A stretch of DNA of 64,000 nt from assembly GCF_008831285.2 (NCBI RefSeq), contig NW_022205106.1:1-64000 (forward strand). The letters are read 5' to 3'. Within the stretch, counting starts at the first letter, position 1. Each line of letters opens with the position of its first letter. The notes beneath the pieces were generated by a model that ran no database searches, was not told the DNA's origin, and saw only the letters and a program-made list of their open reading frames with translations. Shown piece after piece: positions 45,254 to 59,216 of the stretch. This stretch comes from Nymphaea colorata (Eukaryota > Streptophyta > Magnoliopsida > Nymphaeales > Nymphaeaceae). The translations under genes and the position numbers were made by a program.

Positions 45254-45639
45254 TAGGGATGTCAATGGATCATAGTCAAATTGAATTTACGTTTAGCCAT
45301 ATCTAAATCCAAATCTGGAATCCTATTTCACAAACTAAATTTGATTTGAATATAATATTCATATTCATATCTAAATACGAACTTTGAACTGAATTTGACC
45401 TATTTTCAAAATGTAAGAACATTAGATATAGGATATTTGCTTAATCACAAATCTGATTCAAATCCATGTCCAAATCCAACCGAATGTTTATGTATATGCA
45501 AAAATCTGATTGTAAGCCAATTATTAAAGCTGAATTCAATCCTACTTTTTAATAGGATATGTTTTTCCTTTTCATATCCGATTTCTTCAAAACAGATCGA
45601 TTAGATTTTCTATCCAAAGCATATATATAGGCATCCCTG
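45254..45639. mobile_element. MITE-like element with AGGGATG ends (unit 3)
   Basis: Same ends and interior as 1808-2193 and 27678-28063; right end altered to GGCATCCCTG. Confidence 0.45.
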
Positions 45640-48600
45640 TGCACAACTGTGGATGCCAGTGGGTTGGATTCAGCGAGGACTTGGGATTCAGATGTAAGCT
45701 CCACTTTTCAAAACTGAATTTGGATCCAAGAAGCTTATGATCCCAAATATAGGCATAATCGGGTTGGATCTCCATAACACAAAGTGGACTTCTGCCTGAA
45801 TATGGCATAAAACATAAAGAAACACAAATTTGATTAGTAATGGCACAAAGCTTTTTTACTAGCTACAGTTCAAAATCAGGTCCATAATCAGATGTGCCCA
45901 ACCTTGAAAATGGTGGGGGTGATTTTTTTTTTTGTAAATTTTAATTATAAAAATATGCTAATTTTTGCATCTTCTTTTTTTTTTCACTTTTCGTTCTCAA
46001 AGAGCAACCCTCAGTCATGGGGACCAAAGGCTTTGACCAACAAAATAATAGAGACATGGAGTACTGGAGGAGGGGGGCCTGGTAGGGGCTGTATTTCTTC
46101 TTGGATTTTAAAAAAATAAAAAAAGTTATTTTTAAATTTCAAATATTTTAGTTTATCCTGTATAAAATAAAATAAATATATTTCTGGTTCTGTAAAAATT
46201 TAGAAACTATAGTTTGGTTCCTACAACAAAAAATTCCTCGCTTCATCTTTGAGATCTCTCAGCAACCCTCTACGTAATGGTTAAAAAGAACTTTATCCCT
46301 TTCTTCTATAGTTTTCACCAATTAAAAAAAAAAAGGAGCCTTGAAGTCTTTACTTTTAGCCGAACAGAATAGAAACAAAGACGCTACAAGAATTATCACT
46401 TACTACCACAGGAAGTAAAATTGTGTCAAAGAAAACAAGCAGCTCACGCTGTAAAAGTTGTCACCTTCTTTGATAATGTGGCCGTGAAAAAAATCATGGC
46501 CTTTCATTACACAGCAGAAAGTTTCCGTTAGATTGTTCCCTTTGTGTGCATACTTTGTGGTGTGTCATATAAGGTTCCCAATTGGCAGTTTGCTTTTTAA
46601 TTATAACTACAGAATGTTTGATCCACAAATCAGATTTCAAGAATCTTTTAAAATTTTATAGATTTCAGAACTGGAGCATATCCATATGTCACTGGACGTG
46701 TAAAATATTTATACGTATCTTAGAAAGTTTTCCTAGAAATTGAGAATGATTATTAAAAGGGGAATGATCCTGAAAAGAATGATTATTAAAAGGGGAATGA
46801 TCCTGAAAATATGTAATCAATAATGTTTGTTCTATAGTAAATAAAATTATTCTCTTATCACCGTCTTTGTGACTGCTGGATGCTTTGGATTAAATTCATT
46901 TCGCAACTGTTTTTTCTTGCATTAGTTTATATGATTACCATTGCTCTATTCTAATAAAAGTGATGCTCTTGTCACCGTGTTTTCCTTACTGATTGATGGT
47001 TTGGATTAAATTCATTTCACAATTCTGCTTTTTGGTTGAGTTTATATGAATACCCTGAAGAGGTTGAAACTCCTTACTTTTTCCCTCTTACTCGGTTTTC
47101 GGTGGAGAGCAGTACACATGTCAACTAAAGTGTCACCCATCTATCTTTTTCTGTCTCCAACAATTTCAGCCATAATAAATGAACTAACAGTAAACTTTCA
47201 TTGGCCCATCACCCTGAACAACAACACTACACAGCTTGGGGCATTCTTGATATGTGGGGACAGATTGAATTGCAAATGGTCAATTTTGTATAGGTTTTTT
47301 CAAATGGACATCAAATGCAATTTAGGTACTCTACCTTGTGAAATCAAATTTAAATTTAGCTAATCAGGTTTTGTTGAAAAAGAAGAAATACTCTAGCTAT
47401 AGGCCACATATTAGACAAATAAGAGACCATAAGGACTCACTGATCTCTCAACAATTTGCTTTACGTTCTCATTCTTAGGCACTCAATAATACCCATCATG
47501 TATATTATATTCTCACTATAGCGATAATTTCTCTTACAACACTATGACATATTTGTTAAATTATTGGTATTTGATTTTTTTAATGTTTTAAAGCAAGAAA
47601 AATGGTTAATTCTGAGACACCATTAAAAATTTAAAACAAATAATTTGTTAAAAAATGAATGACTGTCTTTAAAAAGAAAGGGGGCCACTATCGATGGACT
47701 TTAGGGAGTCAAAATCAGAAAGTTTACACACTTATCAAGAAAGTATCCAAAGTGAAGCTTTTCTTTCTTATTTTGCTCTAACTTCTATAACATGAAATTA
47801 AAAAAAAAGCCCTCTTGAAAGGAAATTGGTCAAAAGACTAGTAACAAAACCTAACCCTGAGTACATAATTGGTCTGAGCCAACTTTGCATGGCTAGTGCC
47901 ACTTGATCATGCCCTGTTGCTATTGTTAGAGAGACCTTTCACATCCAATTCTGAGCTCATAGTTCTGCCAAACAGAGTTTGTTGGAATAAAACAGCTCAA
48001 CTGGATTAGTATGAGTCCTGGACATCATCAGCTTTGTCTCTTCTTAATAGCGACGGCCAGCCCTAAGTTTGGCAAGGTCGATGGCATTCCCTCGCGGCAC
48101 GAACAAGTTGTACTTCTAGTCAATGGTCAGATCACGCAACTTGGATGGAATTGGATTTGGAAAAAAAAAATCATGCATCCAAATTACAAAATACAATGAA
48201 AAATCTGACAAATGTGAGGAAGAGGAAGTGTAGGTGATGTAGAAGTTTGTGGATTGGGAATTTTTCAGGATTTATTTAACACCAATCATGGACCTTGGCA
48301 GCCTGTAGAGCACTACCTTCCTCTTCCTTCTCTTTCCATTTTCGTAGAGTGAACAACAAGCCAATTTATTTCCATTTTTAAACATTTCTCTCCTTTTTTT
48401 TTCTCGATGCCAACCTTGTTTGCAACTCACTTATCCATTTTCCCCATATTATTATGAATGAAAAAGCAAGTGATATGTGAAAAATATTATCTTGGTAGGC
48501 ACCATGTTTCCAAATCAAAAGAAAACTAAAGTTAGATATGCATGATAAGCGGCTTTGTTTGTTTGAAAAATTTACTAATGTAGATTTGATTTTCATGGTT

Positions 48601-49129
48601 GGGATTTTGCAATCGTGGAAATGTCAATAGCCTAAAATTAAATCTATTAAAATTTGTGGGCCAATCTTTTTTTTTTCTTTCTTTCTTTTCTACACGCAAC
48701 ACTAAAGTGACTGGACAAGTGGTTTTGAAGCCCTTCATGGTGAACAATAAATATGGAAAGTCAAAATTTTCGAATGTTTTTGCCATTGATCCACTTCTTT
48801 CTCTTCAATATAAAAATAGGTGAGCATAGCCCATGTGAAAATTATTGATTGATACCTAGACAGCCGAGAGTTTTTATAACTAGGTTTTTTTATATTGAAT
48901 TATTTACTGTTGATCACAATTTAATCAAGATTAGTGAATATTTGTGCCGTCGCCTTAAATTCCAAATTCTGGATGTATGAACACAAGTATGGCGCATTAC
49001 TTGGAAGCCAATCCTGGTGATACATCAATGTTCCAGCGACACCCATGATAGTAAGTATCATTTGCCAAATAATCTTATTGTAAGGATCTAGGTTGGGGCA
49101 GAAGGAGGGGGAGCTGGCAGGAGCCATGG
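45640..49129. other. Duplicated spacer without genes (unit 3)
   Basis: Aligns to 2194-4984. Differences include a direct 33-bp duplication (GAATGATTATTAAAAGGGG and following, 46744-46808) and about 230 bp near 48600-48830 that unit 1 lacks. No gene recognised. Confidence 0.55.
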
Positions 49130-50165
49130 CCACTCCCCCTTCATGTTTTGGGACAAAAAATGATACTTACATTTTCAAAAAGTTTTTAAATTGTCCTATG
49201 TAAAATTTTGAAAAATATTGTTTGGCCCTTTTATAATTTTTGCAAATACTGTTCAGCCCTTCCTAAAAAAAATTGTTGGCTTCACCCCTGGATCTCGGGG
49301 TCTACTGTTTTTGATTTCGTATCCATTTCATCTCAAGTTAATGAAATTATGAGTTCCTCATGTTAGAACATCACAATCAATAAGAGAAGAAGAACTAATA
49401 AGAAACTAGACTGACATAGAAAATATATCTCTAGCAAGAAATTCTTGCTTGTGGGTAAGAACTGCCTCCACTGTAGCTTGCATGTGACTGTAATTTCATA
49501 AGATCATCTTGCTTGAGTAGTTGTTCTAGAATACCCTATCCCCAATACTCATACGAAATTTTCACCTTCTTACTGTTACCCAAACACCGCTAGGTTTTCC
49601 ATAATAATGAGAAATGAGCTTTTGAAACATCTAATTTGAGAAGAGGAGAGAGAGGGTCCCCTTGTCATCAACCTCTATGGCTACAAAAAGTGGTTCCCTC
49701 CCTTCTTAAAGGCAACAACAAAGAAAGCAGTAGAAACACAAGTCATATTTTTCCTCACAAAATCACAAATAAGAAAGCCCAAAGTGCAGAAAGACAATCT
49801 CACTTTGTCATAAGCTTTTGAAACATCTAATTTGAGAAGAAAAAATTGTTCTATATGCCCTTATCCAAGCTGTTGACCACTCCAAGAGCAAGATACATGG
49901 ATGGTGAATAAATCTACTAGGGAGATCAGAAGTACAACTAGTTTATAGATCACATTGCATAATGATATAAGTAAAGACTTTTATATCGATAATGATACAG
50001 AATTAAGAATCAATATCATATGTGTTCCATTTACGGGTCTTACAAGCTTTTTTGTGAGAAGAAATTTCTCACCACCAGAGCCATATTGTTTGCGTCCGAA
50101 AATTTCTTTTGGTGCACCAGTGAGAATTTGTTTTGCAAACTAGAAAAGGGGTTCACCAGCCATTG
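49130..50165 (-). mobile_element. LINE (L1-type) relic, unit 3 proximal
   Basis: Counterpart of 4990-5910, with RT remains on the minus strand near 49980-49780 and a 3' part at 49130-49330. The middle is deleted compared with 61040-63190. Confidence 0.6.
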
Positions 50166-50742
50166 GAAAAGAAAGTTCGATAGTTTTTGTTTGATAAAAT
50201 GGTAAGAGAAATGTTTTAGAAGAAATAATCTTAACTAATGAATCATTTGATTTGTAATAATCATTTAAAGTAAAAAAAATTATGTCAATTTTTTAAGGAA
50301 GAGTTTTGATAAAATTTTATAAAAATGCTTTAATGAAATGATCATTTCTAAAGTAAAGAAAGTTAATAGATACCTTTTGAAACACAAGTTAACCTCAGGT
50401 TTTAGCCTAACTCTATTACCATATTATTAAGGCTCGATCATGTCTTGCTTTGGTTTCCTAAAGGAGTGGTTGTGGGTATCCATGAATCTTATGAAGGCAT
50501 GGTGAATATAAAAGTTAAATTAAAAGAGAAAGAATTCTCTATGCTTGAAAGAAAATTAGATAAGTTATTCATACCATAACATGCATATTAAAAAAGAAAG
50601 GTTTTCAAAAATGAGTTGTATGCCATCCAAGTGTACTCCGAATGAAAAGGATCATGGGTATTGCACCTTAATATTGGCCTTGGTGAAGTCAAATGATTTT
50701 GGGCCAAGCAAAATGGGAGCTTTTTTTGTTTAATATATAAAT

Positions 50743-50744
<2 letters not shown>

Positions 50745-50792
<48 letters not shown>

Positions 50793-51255
50793 GAAGAGAG
50801 AGTAAAAGGGAGAGAAGTCTCAAAGGACCAGTCTCAAAGGAGGGGAGAAAAGATGGGTGGGGGTGGAGACAAGAACCAGTCCAGTTGACCTCATAATGAC
50901 ACCCATAATCTCAAAATCAACATTGTTCCTCAATACCATTAGGATAGCACCCTCCAAGAATCAAACTGAAGACACGGCTGTAACATGCTGCCTAACCCAA
51001 CCATTGTCCGACCCATCATTTGTTTAAAAGGGGTGGAGAGAGAGAGAAAGAGACAGGGGGTTTAAGAAAGAAAAAAGAAGAAAGAGAGATTAAAAGAGAG
51101 GTAAAAGAAAGAGAGAGAAAGAGAGAGATTTAAAAAAGGGAGAGAGAGAACTGAAGAGAGAGGGAGTGAGAGAAAAGAGAAATTTTAGAGAGAGAGATCT
51201 AAAAAGAGAGAAATCAGAGAGAGAGAGAGAAATAGAAAGATTAAAAGAGAGATTT
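50745..51255. repeat. Purine-rich GA microsatellite tract, unit 3
   Basis: A pure (GA)n run of about 44 bp at 50746-50789, the longest in the window, and then mixed purine repeats from 51035 to 51255. Confidence 0.85.
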
Positions 51256-52977
51256 TGTGTTTTTAAATTCTCTTTCCTGGATGGAAACAAGGATTAGCGA
51301 GTTTGGAAAATAATTTAAATATTATAACAACTTCATTACATACATTGTGGGTCAGAGAGAAACTAAAGCTCATAAAGAAAGAGTCTAAGCAAAGTCTCCA
51401 AAGCCTTTAATTTCAAGAGTTTGAAATGCTTTTGAAACTATCAAAAAAATCTTTGTATGCACGTGTAAATAGTAAGGAAGACATCCTATGTAATCTTGGC
51501 AATTACGAGAAGACGTCCCATCATTAGGTAGATGAAGGATGCTCCTCCCCGAATCCTCTTGTACTCAAATTCCATCGAAGGAGCATTTCTGAAGGAAAAT
51601 CACTCTTTTGGGATTGCTAATATAATGACAAATAAATGGTTTATCAAGAGAAGAAGGATTCAAAGGTGGCTAAAGTAGTGGTCTAAAACTAATAGTAAGG
51701 TATGCATTAATCTTGAATCTGACCAGATAAAAGGTACCGATCTTGAATCTGACTTCCTCCCTTGATAATGAATGAGCATGTAAGCTTTTGTTGGCCACAC
51801 TGCAGTAAAAGTCTTACAATAAAACAGAAGGTATATGGATTTTTGATGAACGACAAAGCTATGTGATAGATTCAATAGGATTTTTGGTGGAGCTTTCTTA
51901 ATGTGGTTCAGTACCAAAGACTCTAAACAATTTGTTAATGAGAAAAAGAAAAAAAATAAATTGCAGTAACACATGAATGTTAAAGGATTGGATTCAAATA
52001 AAATCTTATGTTACCATCTCAAATTTATCGCATATTCATAATTCCTGTTCGAATTTGGATTTAAATACGAAGGAAGAAAAATCCATGCCATAACCACATT
52101 GAAAGTTGATTTAAATTCACAATTCAAACTTGATTTTAGATTTACATCCACACCTGAATCCAACTTTTAAATACAAGAGCCAAAACCACATTACGATATG
52201 TTAAGAATGTACAGATATGCAAAAGGTATAAATTGGGTATATGATAATTCATTTGAAATTGAATTCAAAAGGAAACCTGAATCGGAATATGATGGGATAT
52301 TTAGTGAAAACTGAACCCAAATTCGAATCCAATCAAAAGTCATTTCTTAAATATAAATCCTATCAATTCTTTTAATTAAAGTGTTACTTTTTCTTTTTTC
52401 ATATCAACTAACTTTTTCAGAGTAGTGATTGTGCGTTCAAATTCATTACTTCAAAATAGATGTGAATACATGCATGAGGTTACTTCTAGAGAATTCTTAC
52501 TACAACAAAAATACAAAAAATCAATAATTAGTTATTACAGTTTTAACAAATTGTTATATGAATGATTATGTTATGATTTGAAGGGAAACAAATAAACTGA
52601 TATGAGATGTTGCACCAATCCAGATAGATGAATTCTCCTGAACAAATACGCACCCGTTAACATGAAGCTAAGCAGAGATATATAGTGGAGAATCATCAGG
52701 CCAACCTCCAAATAACAGAATCATCCAACCACCACCTTTGACATTTCATAATGAAAAAATAAATGCAAAAGATCAAAACTGAAGTGGCTGAATTTGGTAA
52801 TGGTAAAGAAACAAAAATATTTGTTGACAAGTTTCCGAATGCTCCAGCTTTTGACACAAGCAGTGGGCAATCACCCCCCCTACCTCAAAAATAAAAAGAA
52901 AAAAAGAAGCAAAAAGAGAAAGTTCGGTTGGGGAGAGGAAGAGGAGGAGTCATTGCCACCCTTGAGGGACTCGAGCA
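51256..52977. other. Spacer, unit 3
   Basis: AT-rich sequence aligning to 7351-8065 and 30621-31808, including the piece missing from each of the other units. Minus-strand frame 51660-51974 has no family features. No gene recognised. Confidence 0.5.
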
Positions 52978-53755
52978 TAGGCATGGGCCTGCATGATCAG
53001 ACCCGGCCCGGCCCGGTAACTTTGCGGACCGGGTATCAATCAGTACATGCGGCCCGTCGCGGGCCCGGTAAGCCCAACAATTTTTTTATTTTTAATTTTT
53101 AAATACATTTTGAAGTCTGTTTCCTTTGTAAAGGTTTCAAACTTTAAAAAAATGAAAGTTCACTTTAGTCTTCATTTTCTTCCCTCGCCGTCGGCATTTC
53201 ACCAGGCTGCATCGCCATCATTGCACCTCCTGACACGCACGGACGTGCCTACGATGCCATCACAAACTCGCTGCCTCTTGTTCCAAATCCAAACCATTTG
53301 TCGCCGCCCTACTACTGCTCGGCTTGAGGACTCATCGATTCCATTGTCACCAGTCTCCCCACTCTCTCTCTCTCTATGTGTGTGTGTGTGAATGGTTGTT
53401 CTCCATTGGAATGAATCCGACGTGAATGATTGTTCTCCGTTTGGATGAATCAGGTGACATTCGTAAGATGGGGAAGGCAGGACGGTGGTTGAAGAGCATG
53501 TTGGGTTTGGCCAGTCCAATCGGAGCATGAAGCAGTGGAGGAAAGGTGCAGGAGGAAGTGGCAGTCTGGCAGAAGCGATGCCACGGTGGCTGCAAAAGTG
53601 GGCCAGGCCTCATGCATTCTTATCATGGCCCGGTACTGGGTCCGGCCTGACCCATTAATAGTTGGGATGGGTAGCGGGCTGGCCAGGTCCAAGCCCTGGT
53701 AGTTAACAGCACAAAATTGTCGGGTCGGTCTGGCATAGCCCGATGCCCAGGCCTA
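52978..53755. mobile_element. Non-autonomous hAT-like DNA transposon, 778 bp
   Basis: Same TAGGCATGGGCC / TAGGCCTGGGC ends as 31809-32595, with flanks CTCGAGCA (52970-52977) and GTCCAGCA (53756-53763). It is a duplicate carried along in the segmental duplication, not a new insertion. Confidence 0.65.
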
Positions 53756-53829
53756 GTCCAGCATGCATCTAGTGTTTCTCTTTTTATTTAAAAAACAAGA
53801 ATGTGGGCCCCCATGTGGGTGGCTGGGTC

Positions 53830-53860
53830 ACTTTTGTCATCTATTATTAGTTCATATATA

Positions 53861-53902
<42 letters not shown>

Positions 53903-53935
53903 TATATATATGAACTAATAATAGATGACAAAAGT
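53830..53935. repeat. 106-bp palindrome around (TA)n, unit 3
   Basis: Arms identical to those at 32672-32755; the centre is longer and carries TGTACA and TGCA interruptions. Confidence 0.85.
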
Positions 53936-55099
53936 GCCTTATCACTTTTTTATCTATGTTGTTCTCCCAACCACCGTCATGAAAATGATCAATTTCTATT
54001 CAGCTGGAGGCCGCAAAACCAGTTTTCTCTGCAATCTAAACTTATAGACATGATTTCAAATTTGGTAAGAAACAAACACACACACACACACACACACATA
54101 TATACATATATATTAAGTTAGTCATATTTTGGATGTTAATAATTTTTTTAATAATCTAAAAATGAATGGCTCTTTTAACATCAAAATTTTGAACATTGTA
54201 GAAAAGAACAATTTTTTCATGAAAATAACTTGAACCAAAACATGATTTTTATAAATTTAGTATTAATTATATACATATTAGGAGGTTCACATTTTATTTA
54301 AAATATCTTTTAATATAAATTTGAGAGCTATGGCTTAACATTATGCGAATCTTAACATTATGAGAAAGGTTAAGATATGGCTGTTGGATTCAATATGTAT
54401 TTTCGCAACCGAGTGCAATATGAACTTTATGCTAAATAAATTTGGATTGCAGATCATATATGTAAAATATTTTTACATAATAAAATCATTGAAATAAAAG
54501 ATTAACAAGAAATCTGACAAGTCCGAAAGGGTGAACTCTAGGGGATGTTGAAGGCTTGGCTTTGCGGATTTTTCTACCACATTTATTTAGGAGCAAGTAA
54601 ATTAAGAAATTGAATTTTTTCTTTAACACAACCTATAAAAAATTTGCCGATGAGTATTTTTCTCATGTATTCTAGTATTATAACAGATCACGCCACGATT
54701 GATGGGAATTAAAGTTAATGTGAATGAACAAAATATAATGAATTGGAGAGAGAAAAGAAGCAGCAATGTGAACGTAGCTAGTCTGGAAGAGAAGAAGAAT
54801 ACAATGTAAGGAATTGACGAAACAGCATGAAAGGACTGAAGCCAATGAGTAACAACTGACAGATTGAGGGCTGAATTTCTTGAGCCATCAAGGGCCGAAT
54901 TTCTTCCGTTGCTTGATTACTTCAGCACTCTACCACTCGCAAGAGAATAATGTGGTGGTGGTGGTGATCAAACGGACCCACCTGCTCAATTTGAATTTTA
55001 TTTGCAGTTTTTTGCCTATTTTCTTCACATCCTTCTGAAAATTGCTTCTCTTCCTCTGCCCTTCAATCTACCGAGAAACTGGGAGTGGGGTTGCAGGAG
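53936..55099. other. NLR-3 upstream spacer
   Basis: (CA)n(TA)n at 54076-54113, then sequence aligning to 33060-34168 and, from about 54340, to 8300-9057. The GGTATGG/(GT)n piece and the (TC)n run seen in units 1 and 2 are missing here. No gene. Confidence 0.5.
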
Positions 55100-58000
55100 A
55101 TGGGGGAGGTAATACATGCTCTTGTGAAACAGCCATTTCTACTGCAACCAATTTGTTGAAAGAGATGTAAGACTACATCTTGAATGCCAAAGACGATCTG
55201 AAGAAGCTCCAAAGGATCCTGAAAATCTTCCAAAAGGCCATCAAAGATGCTGAACGAGTCCTTTTTCAGGAAGGAGTGCAACAGAGAACTAGAGCTTGAG
55301 CTCAAGGATGTTGTTCATGATGCCGAGGACATCATCAAATGATATTGTAGCAAAATTGAGGCCAGCAAGAGGGATCAGGTATGGAAGCGATCAGTGACCA
55401 CAACACTCTCTTCCTATTACGAAGATGTTTCTTTTCGTTACCAACTTGGTAACAAAATCAAGAAAATCAATGAAAGGCTTGATAAAATAAAGAAAGATTG
55501 GGACATGGTGGATAGGCTCAAAACAACACGAAAAGGGGGTGGTAAGGACCCTGTTCAATGTGAACATGTCAACCCCAAAGAGGCAACCCATCACATAGGT
55601 ATAGAACTGCCCAAAGGCAGGGGGAATGATAAAAAGGTGTTAGTAGAAATGCTCGTCAAATGACTTTTGTAGTAAGACTACGAAGGGTGGTGCTTCTATT
55701 ATCTCCATTGTTGGAAAGAGAGGGATCAGTAAAATGACTCTTGCAAACACGGTATTTAATGAAGTTGAACAACAGTTCATGGAACACAGGTGGTGGGTTT
55801 GTGTTTCGTAAAGGCCAAACCATAAGGATTTGGTGCGGAAGATACTAAGGGAAGTGTGCAAGAGTTCTGCAGAAAACACTGATTGTTCCTTGACTGACTT
55901 ATGCACACAACTACTGAACGAGCTCTCAAAGGAAAAAAATTTGTTTTCCTAGATGATGTAGGGGAAGTAAAATGGTGGGACGAAGAGATAGGGGGAACAT
56001 TGATGCCGAGTGCCATCGGGAGCAACATTTTGATTACCAGTAGAAAGAAATATGTGTCGGAGGGGATGGGTGCTTTTTATATGCATGAATTACAAGAATT
56101 TAGTTTCCACCAAAGTTGGTACTTGTTTGTGAAGGAGGTTTTAAGAGAAGGCCAAACAGAAGAAGATTCGGTGATGCATATGATCAAATTTGTTGGAGAT
56201 GGAATAGTAAAGAAGTGTGGTGGGTTGCCACTTGTTATTAAGATGGTGGGGTCCATGATGCACACCAAGAAAATGAGTAGGGAGGACTGGAAGTCCCTCG
56301 TGGATAGTAAGATATGGGAATGGAAGACTCCTGCAGCCTCATCATTGTCCACTGAAATAGGTGGCGATATTCTTCCTGGTCTCATGCTGAGCTATGATAA
56401 CTTGCCATATTATTTGAAGAGTTGTTTTGTGTATTGCTGCATTTATCCAAAGGATTATGAGATTGAAATGGAGACATTGACCATGTAATGGGTGGCACAT
56501 GGATTGATTGAGGAAGGCATAGATGTTGAAGCGACAGCAAACCAATACATTGAAGATTGGATAAGGCAGTGTTTGATTGAAGAAATTGATTTGAAGAGCA
56601 TCAAATTGCATCACATTTTGCATGACCTTGCCTTATATATAGGTGGAAGGGAATATGGCCATGCCTCTACTACTGATCACACCCACCATCTGTCATTACT
56701 TGGTGTACATGATGCAGAGGCACACAAGCATAATACCTTGGAAACAGCAAATAAGGTGGTGTGCACATTGTTGGCTTATTCCAATTCTTACTTGCAGGTT
56801 TATATTGAACACTTGACCAATTTCAAGTGGTTGAGGGTGTTGTCATTGAGGGGATGCAAATTCGATGAGCTGCCAAAGTCCATTGAATATCTTTCACTTA
56901 TTAATATCTCAATCTAAGCAATTCTAAAGTGAGACGTTGCCCAGTTCAATCTGCCGACTGGGAAGCTTACCAATTTACGGATGACAAAGGGGACACAAGG
57001 GTTGGAGGGGACAAGAAAAGCAATTGATTGTGCAAGAAATGCACAATTGCTTAAGGAGAAGCGTGGCATAATTAGTTTGGAATTCTACTTTGGAATTACT
57101 GGAGGTGTTTCTGAACAGAGTGGTACTTCTGAACACAGTAATGAGAAACAGGGTGGGGCTTCTGAACAGAGTGGTGCGCTGGAGGCATTGGAACCTCCAC
57201 TTGGGCTGGAGTGCTTGGAGATAGGTGATTATAAGGGAAAGATGCCAGCTTGGCATTTGAATACTGAGTATACCAAGCTACATTCGCTAAAGCTAGAAAG
57301 ATGCCATTTTTGAGAAAAACTAATAAGCATTACCCCGGTTGAAAGTACTAAATGTCATCAATTGCCCAGCACTATGTGAAATAGCTAGCATGCCTGCCTT
57401 GGAGTCGTGGAAGGTGGAGGAATGGTGCAGCCTAGAGCAATTACCTCATCACATGCCTGCTTTCAAGTCGTTGAAGGTGGAGGAATGCTGCAGCCTAGAG
57501 CAATTACCTCATCGACCTAATAGCTTGAAGTAACGTTCCTTTACTTGAGGAGTTTATGGTGGAAGGTTTGCTCAGCTGGGAAGGGTGGCCAGCAGATGGA
57601 TTAGGGGAAACAACATTGACTTCTATGCCAAGGTTAAGAGAGGCGAATTTTGTGAATTGTCCAAAGATGCAGACAGAAGGCTTGCTTGATGCTCTATTTG
57701 AGCTGGCGGGGCATGACGGTCAAGTGACTCAGCTCCAAAGTTTGTCAGTGTGTTGTTGCCTAAGTGCGAAATTGGGATGGAAATTCCTTGAGCAACTGCC
57801 AAACCTCATTGAGTTAAGGTTGGATCCAGACTCAGCAGTACTACTGCCATCGCCATTGCCATCGGAGGTATCAACATTTCTACCCTCCCTCAAGTCTCTG
57901 TCTTTGAGTGACACGAATGTTGATGAGGTCTAATTGGGAAGGGTGCCTCAGTGGTTGTGGGGTCTCTCCCAACTGGAGACATTGTACCTAAACTATTTCT

Positions 58001-58272
58001 ATGAGTACATCAGCTTGGGAGGCCACTGGCAATGCCTCCCAAAACTGAGATACCTAGAGCTTCAATACTTCCACAAACTGAAGTCTCTGGTGGACATTAC
58101 TACCCACCAAAATGAAAATGATGCAGTAGCAACAACATGTCCCACGGATGCAAACGAACAGATCGCCTGCCTCTCAAAGCTTGAAAAGTTGGTAATTTAC
58201 TTTTGTCCAGCACTCCATCTGCCGCAGGAACTCAGAGACCATCTTGTGGAAAGGTTATCCATCCTAGGCTAA
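55100..58272 (+). pseudogene. CC-NB-ARC-LRR (CNL) resistance-gene pseudogene 3
   Basis: ATG at 55100. Lesions in the CC: a 1-bp loss near 55124, TAA at 55168, the frameshift shared by all copies near 55265, and TGA near 55341. NB-ARC: a 2-bp loss near 55655, damaged P-loop VGKRGISKMTL, TAA near 55808, an altered kinase-2 region (LDDVG, Trp lost), then a long open part with ITSRKKYV, CGGLPLVIKMVGSM and CFVYCCIYPKD, and TAA at 56486. It keeps the first LRR (LRVLSLRGCKFDELPKSIEYL) that NLR-1 deleted, but lacks about 140 bp of the next LRRs (near 56958) and most of the 60-bp LRR repeats. The true 3' end is present, to TAA 58270 after LRDHLVERLSILG. Clearly dead. Confidence 0.9.
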
Positions 58273-58319
58273 AGTGGTTGAGGTGCTGTTGTATCATGTT
58301 ACGGAACCTTTTCTGTTTC

Positions 58320-59040
58320 GTAGGCTGAAGCCTTCAGTATTTACATATGTCCTGCACTTGATCTGCCGCAGGAGTAACATGCCATCTTGGAGGAAAGGTA
58401 ACTATTATCCGATATGTTTTAATATTTAAAATCGGTGACAGATTGTAACTATATTTTTTTTTGGGTCAAGTATGAATCCTTTGCATTTCGTCGGCTCTTT
58501 TTCTCTCCCTTGTTTGATTTAGGTCTTGTACATTTTTTATGTCTTGTTTTCCAACTGCAAAAGTAGAGTGAATATATAAAAATCAATAGATTGCAACTGC
58601 TTTCAGCAAACATGACAGAAGTCAATATTACTTGGTCATGTTGGGGTGATTTCACTGAGAACATCAGCTTGGGAGGCCACAGGAAATGCCTCCCGAAACT
58701 GGGAAAGCCAGTTCTTTTTTACTTCCCCAATGTCAAGTCTTCGGGTGGGCGCAGCAAATAGTGTTACTCCTCAACAAAATGATGCATTAGCAACCACATT
58801 TCTCACGGACAAACAGGAACAGATCGCCTTCTTCTAGAAGCTTCAATGGTTGAGCAGCTAAGAGACCATCTTGGAGAAAGGTTCACAATTACTAAAATGT
58901 TTCAGTGTGTAAAAAATCGGTGACAGATTGAAACTATTTTTTTGTTAAACGTGAATCCTTTTTGCTTTTTGTCGGCTCTCTTCTTTCCTTCCCTTGCTTG
59001 ATTTAGGACTTGCAAAATTTTTATGCCATGTTTTCCATTA
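58320..59040 (+). repeat. Tandem duplication of the NLR-3 3' end and flank
   Basis: AATCGGTGACAGATTG-type sequence with its 120-bp flank occurs at 58430-58552 and again at 58917-59036, an offset of about 487 bp. Fragments of the last LRR codons recur as well: CTGCCGCAGGA near 58365, and GGGAGGCCACNGGMAATGCC with CAGATCGCCT at 58669-58826. They are copies of 58010-58270 in broken frames. Confidence 0.75.
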
Positions 59041-59176
59041 TCTCTTTCACCCACCACACATTTGGTCTATTAGTTCTTAGCCGATCCAACCACCATTTAA
59101 TTTTTATGCATCCACATAATATTTTTCTTCCTTTATTTTTCTTGACTGTCACATCATGATAGAATGGATAGTCTTA

Positions 59177-59178
<2 letters not shown>

Positions 59179-59212
<34 letters not shown>
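59179..59212. repeat. (TA)n microsatellite
   Basis: About 34 bp of pure AT alternation in the NLR-3 3' flank. Confidence 0.85.
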
Positions 59213-59216
<4 letters not shown>

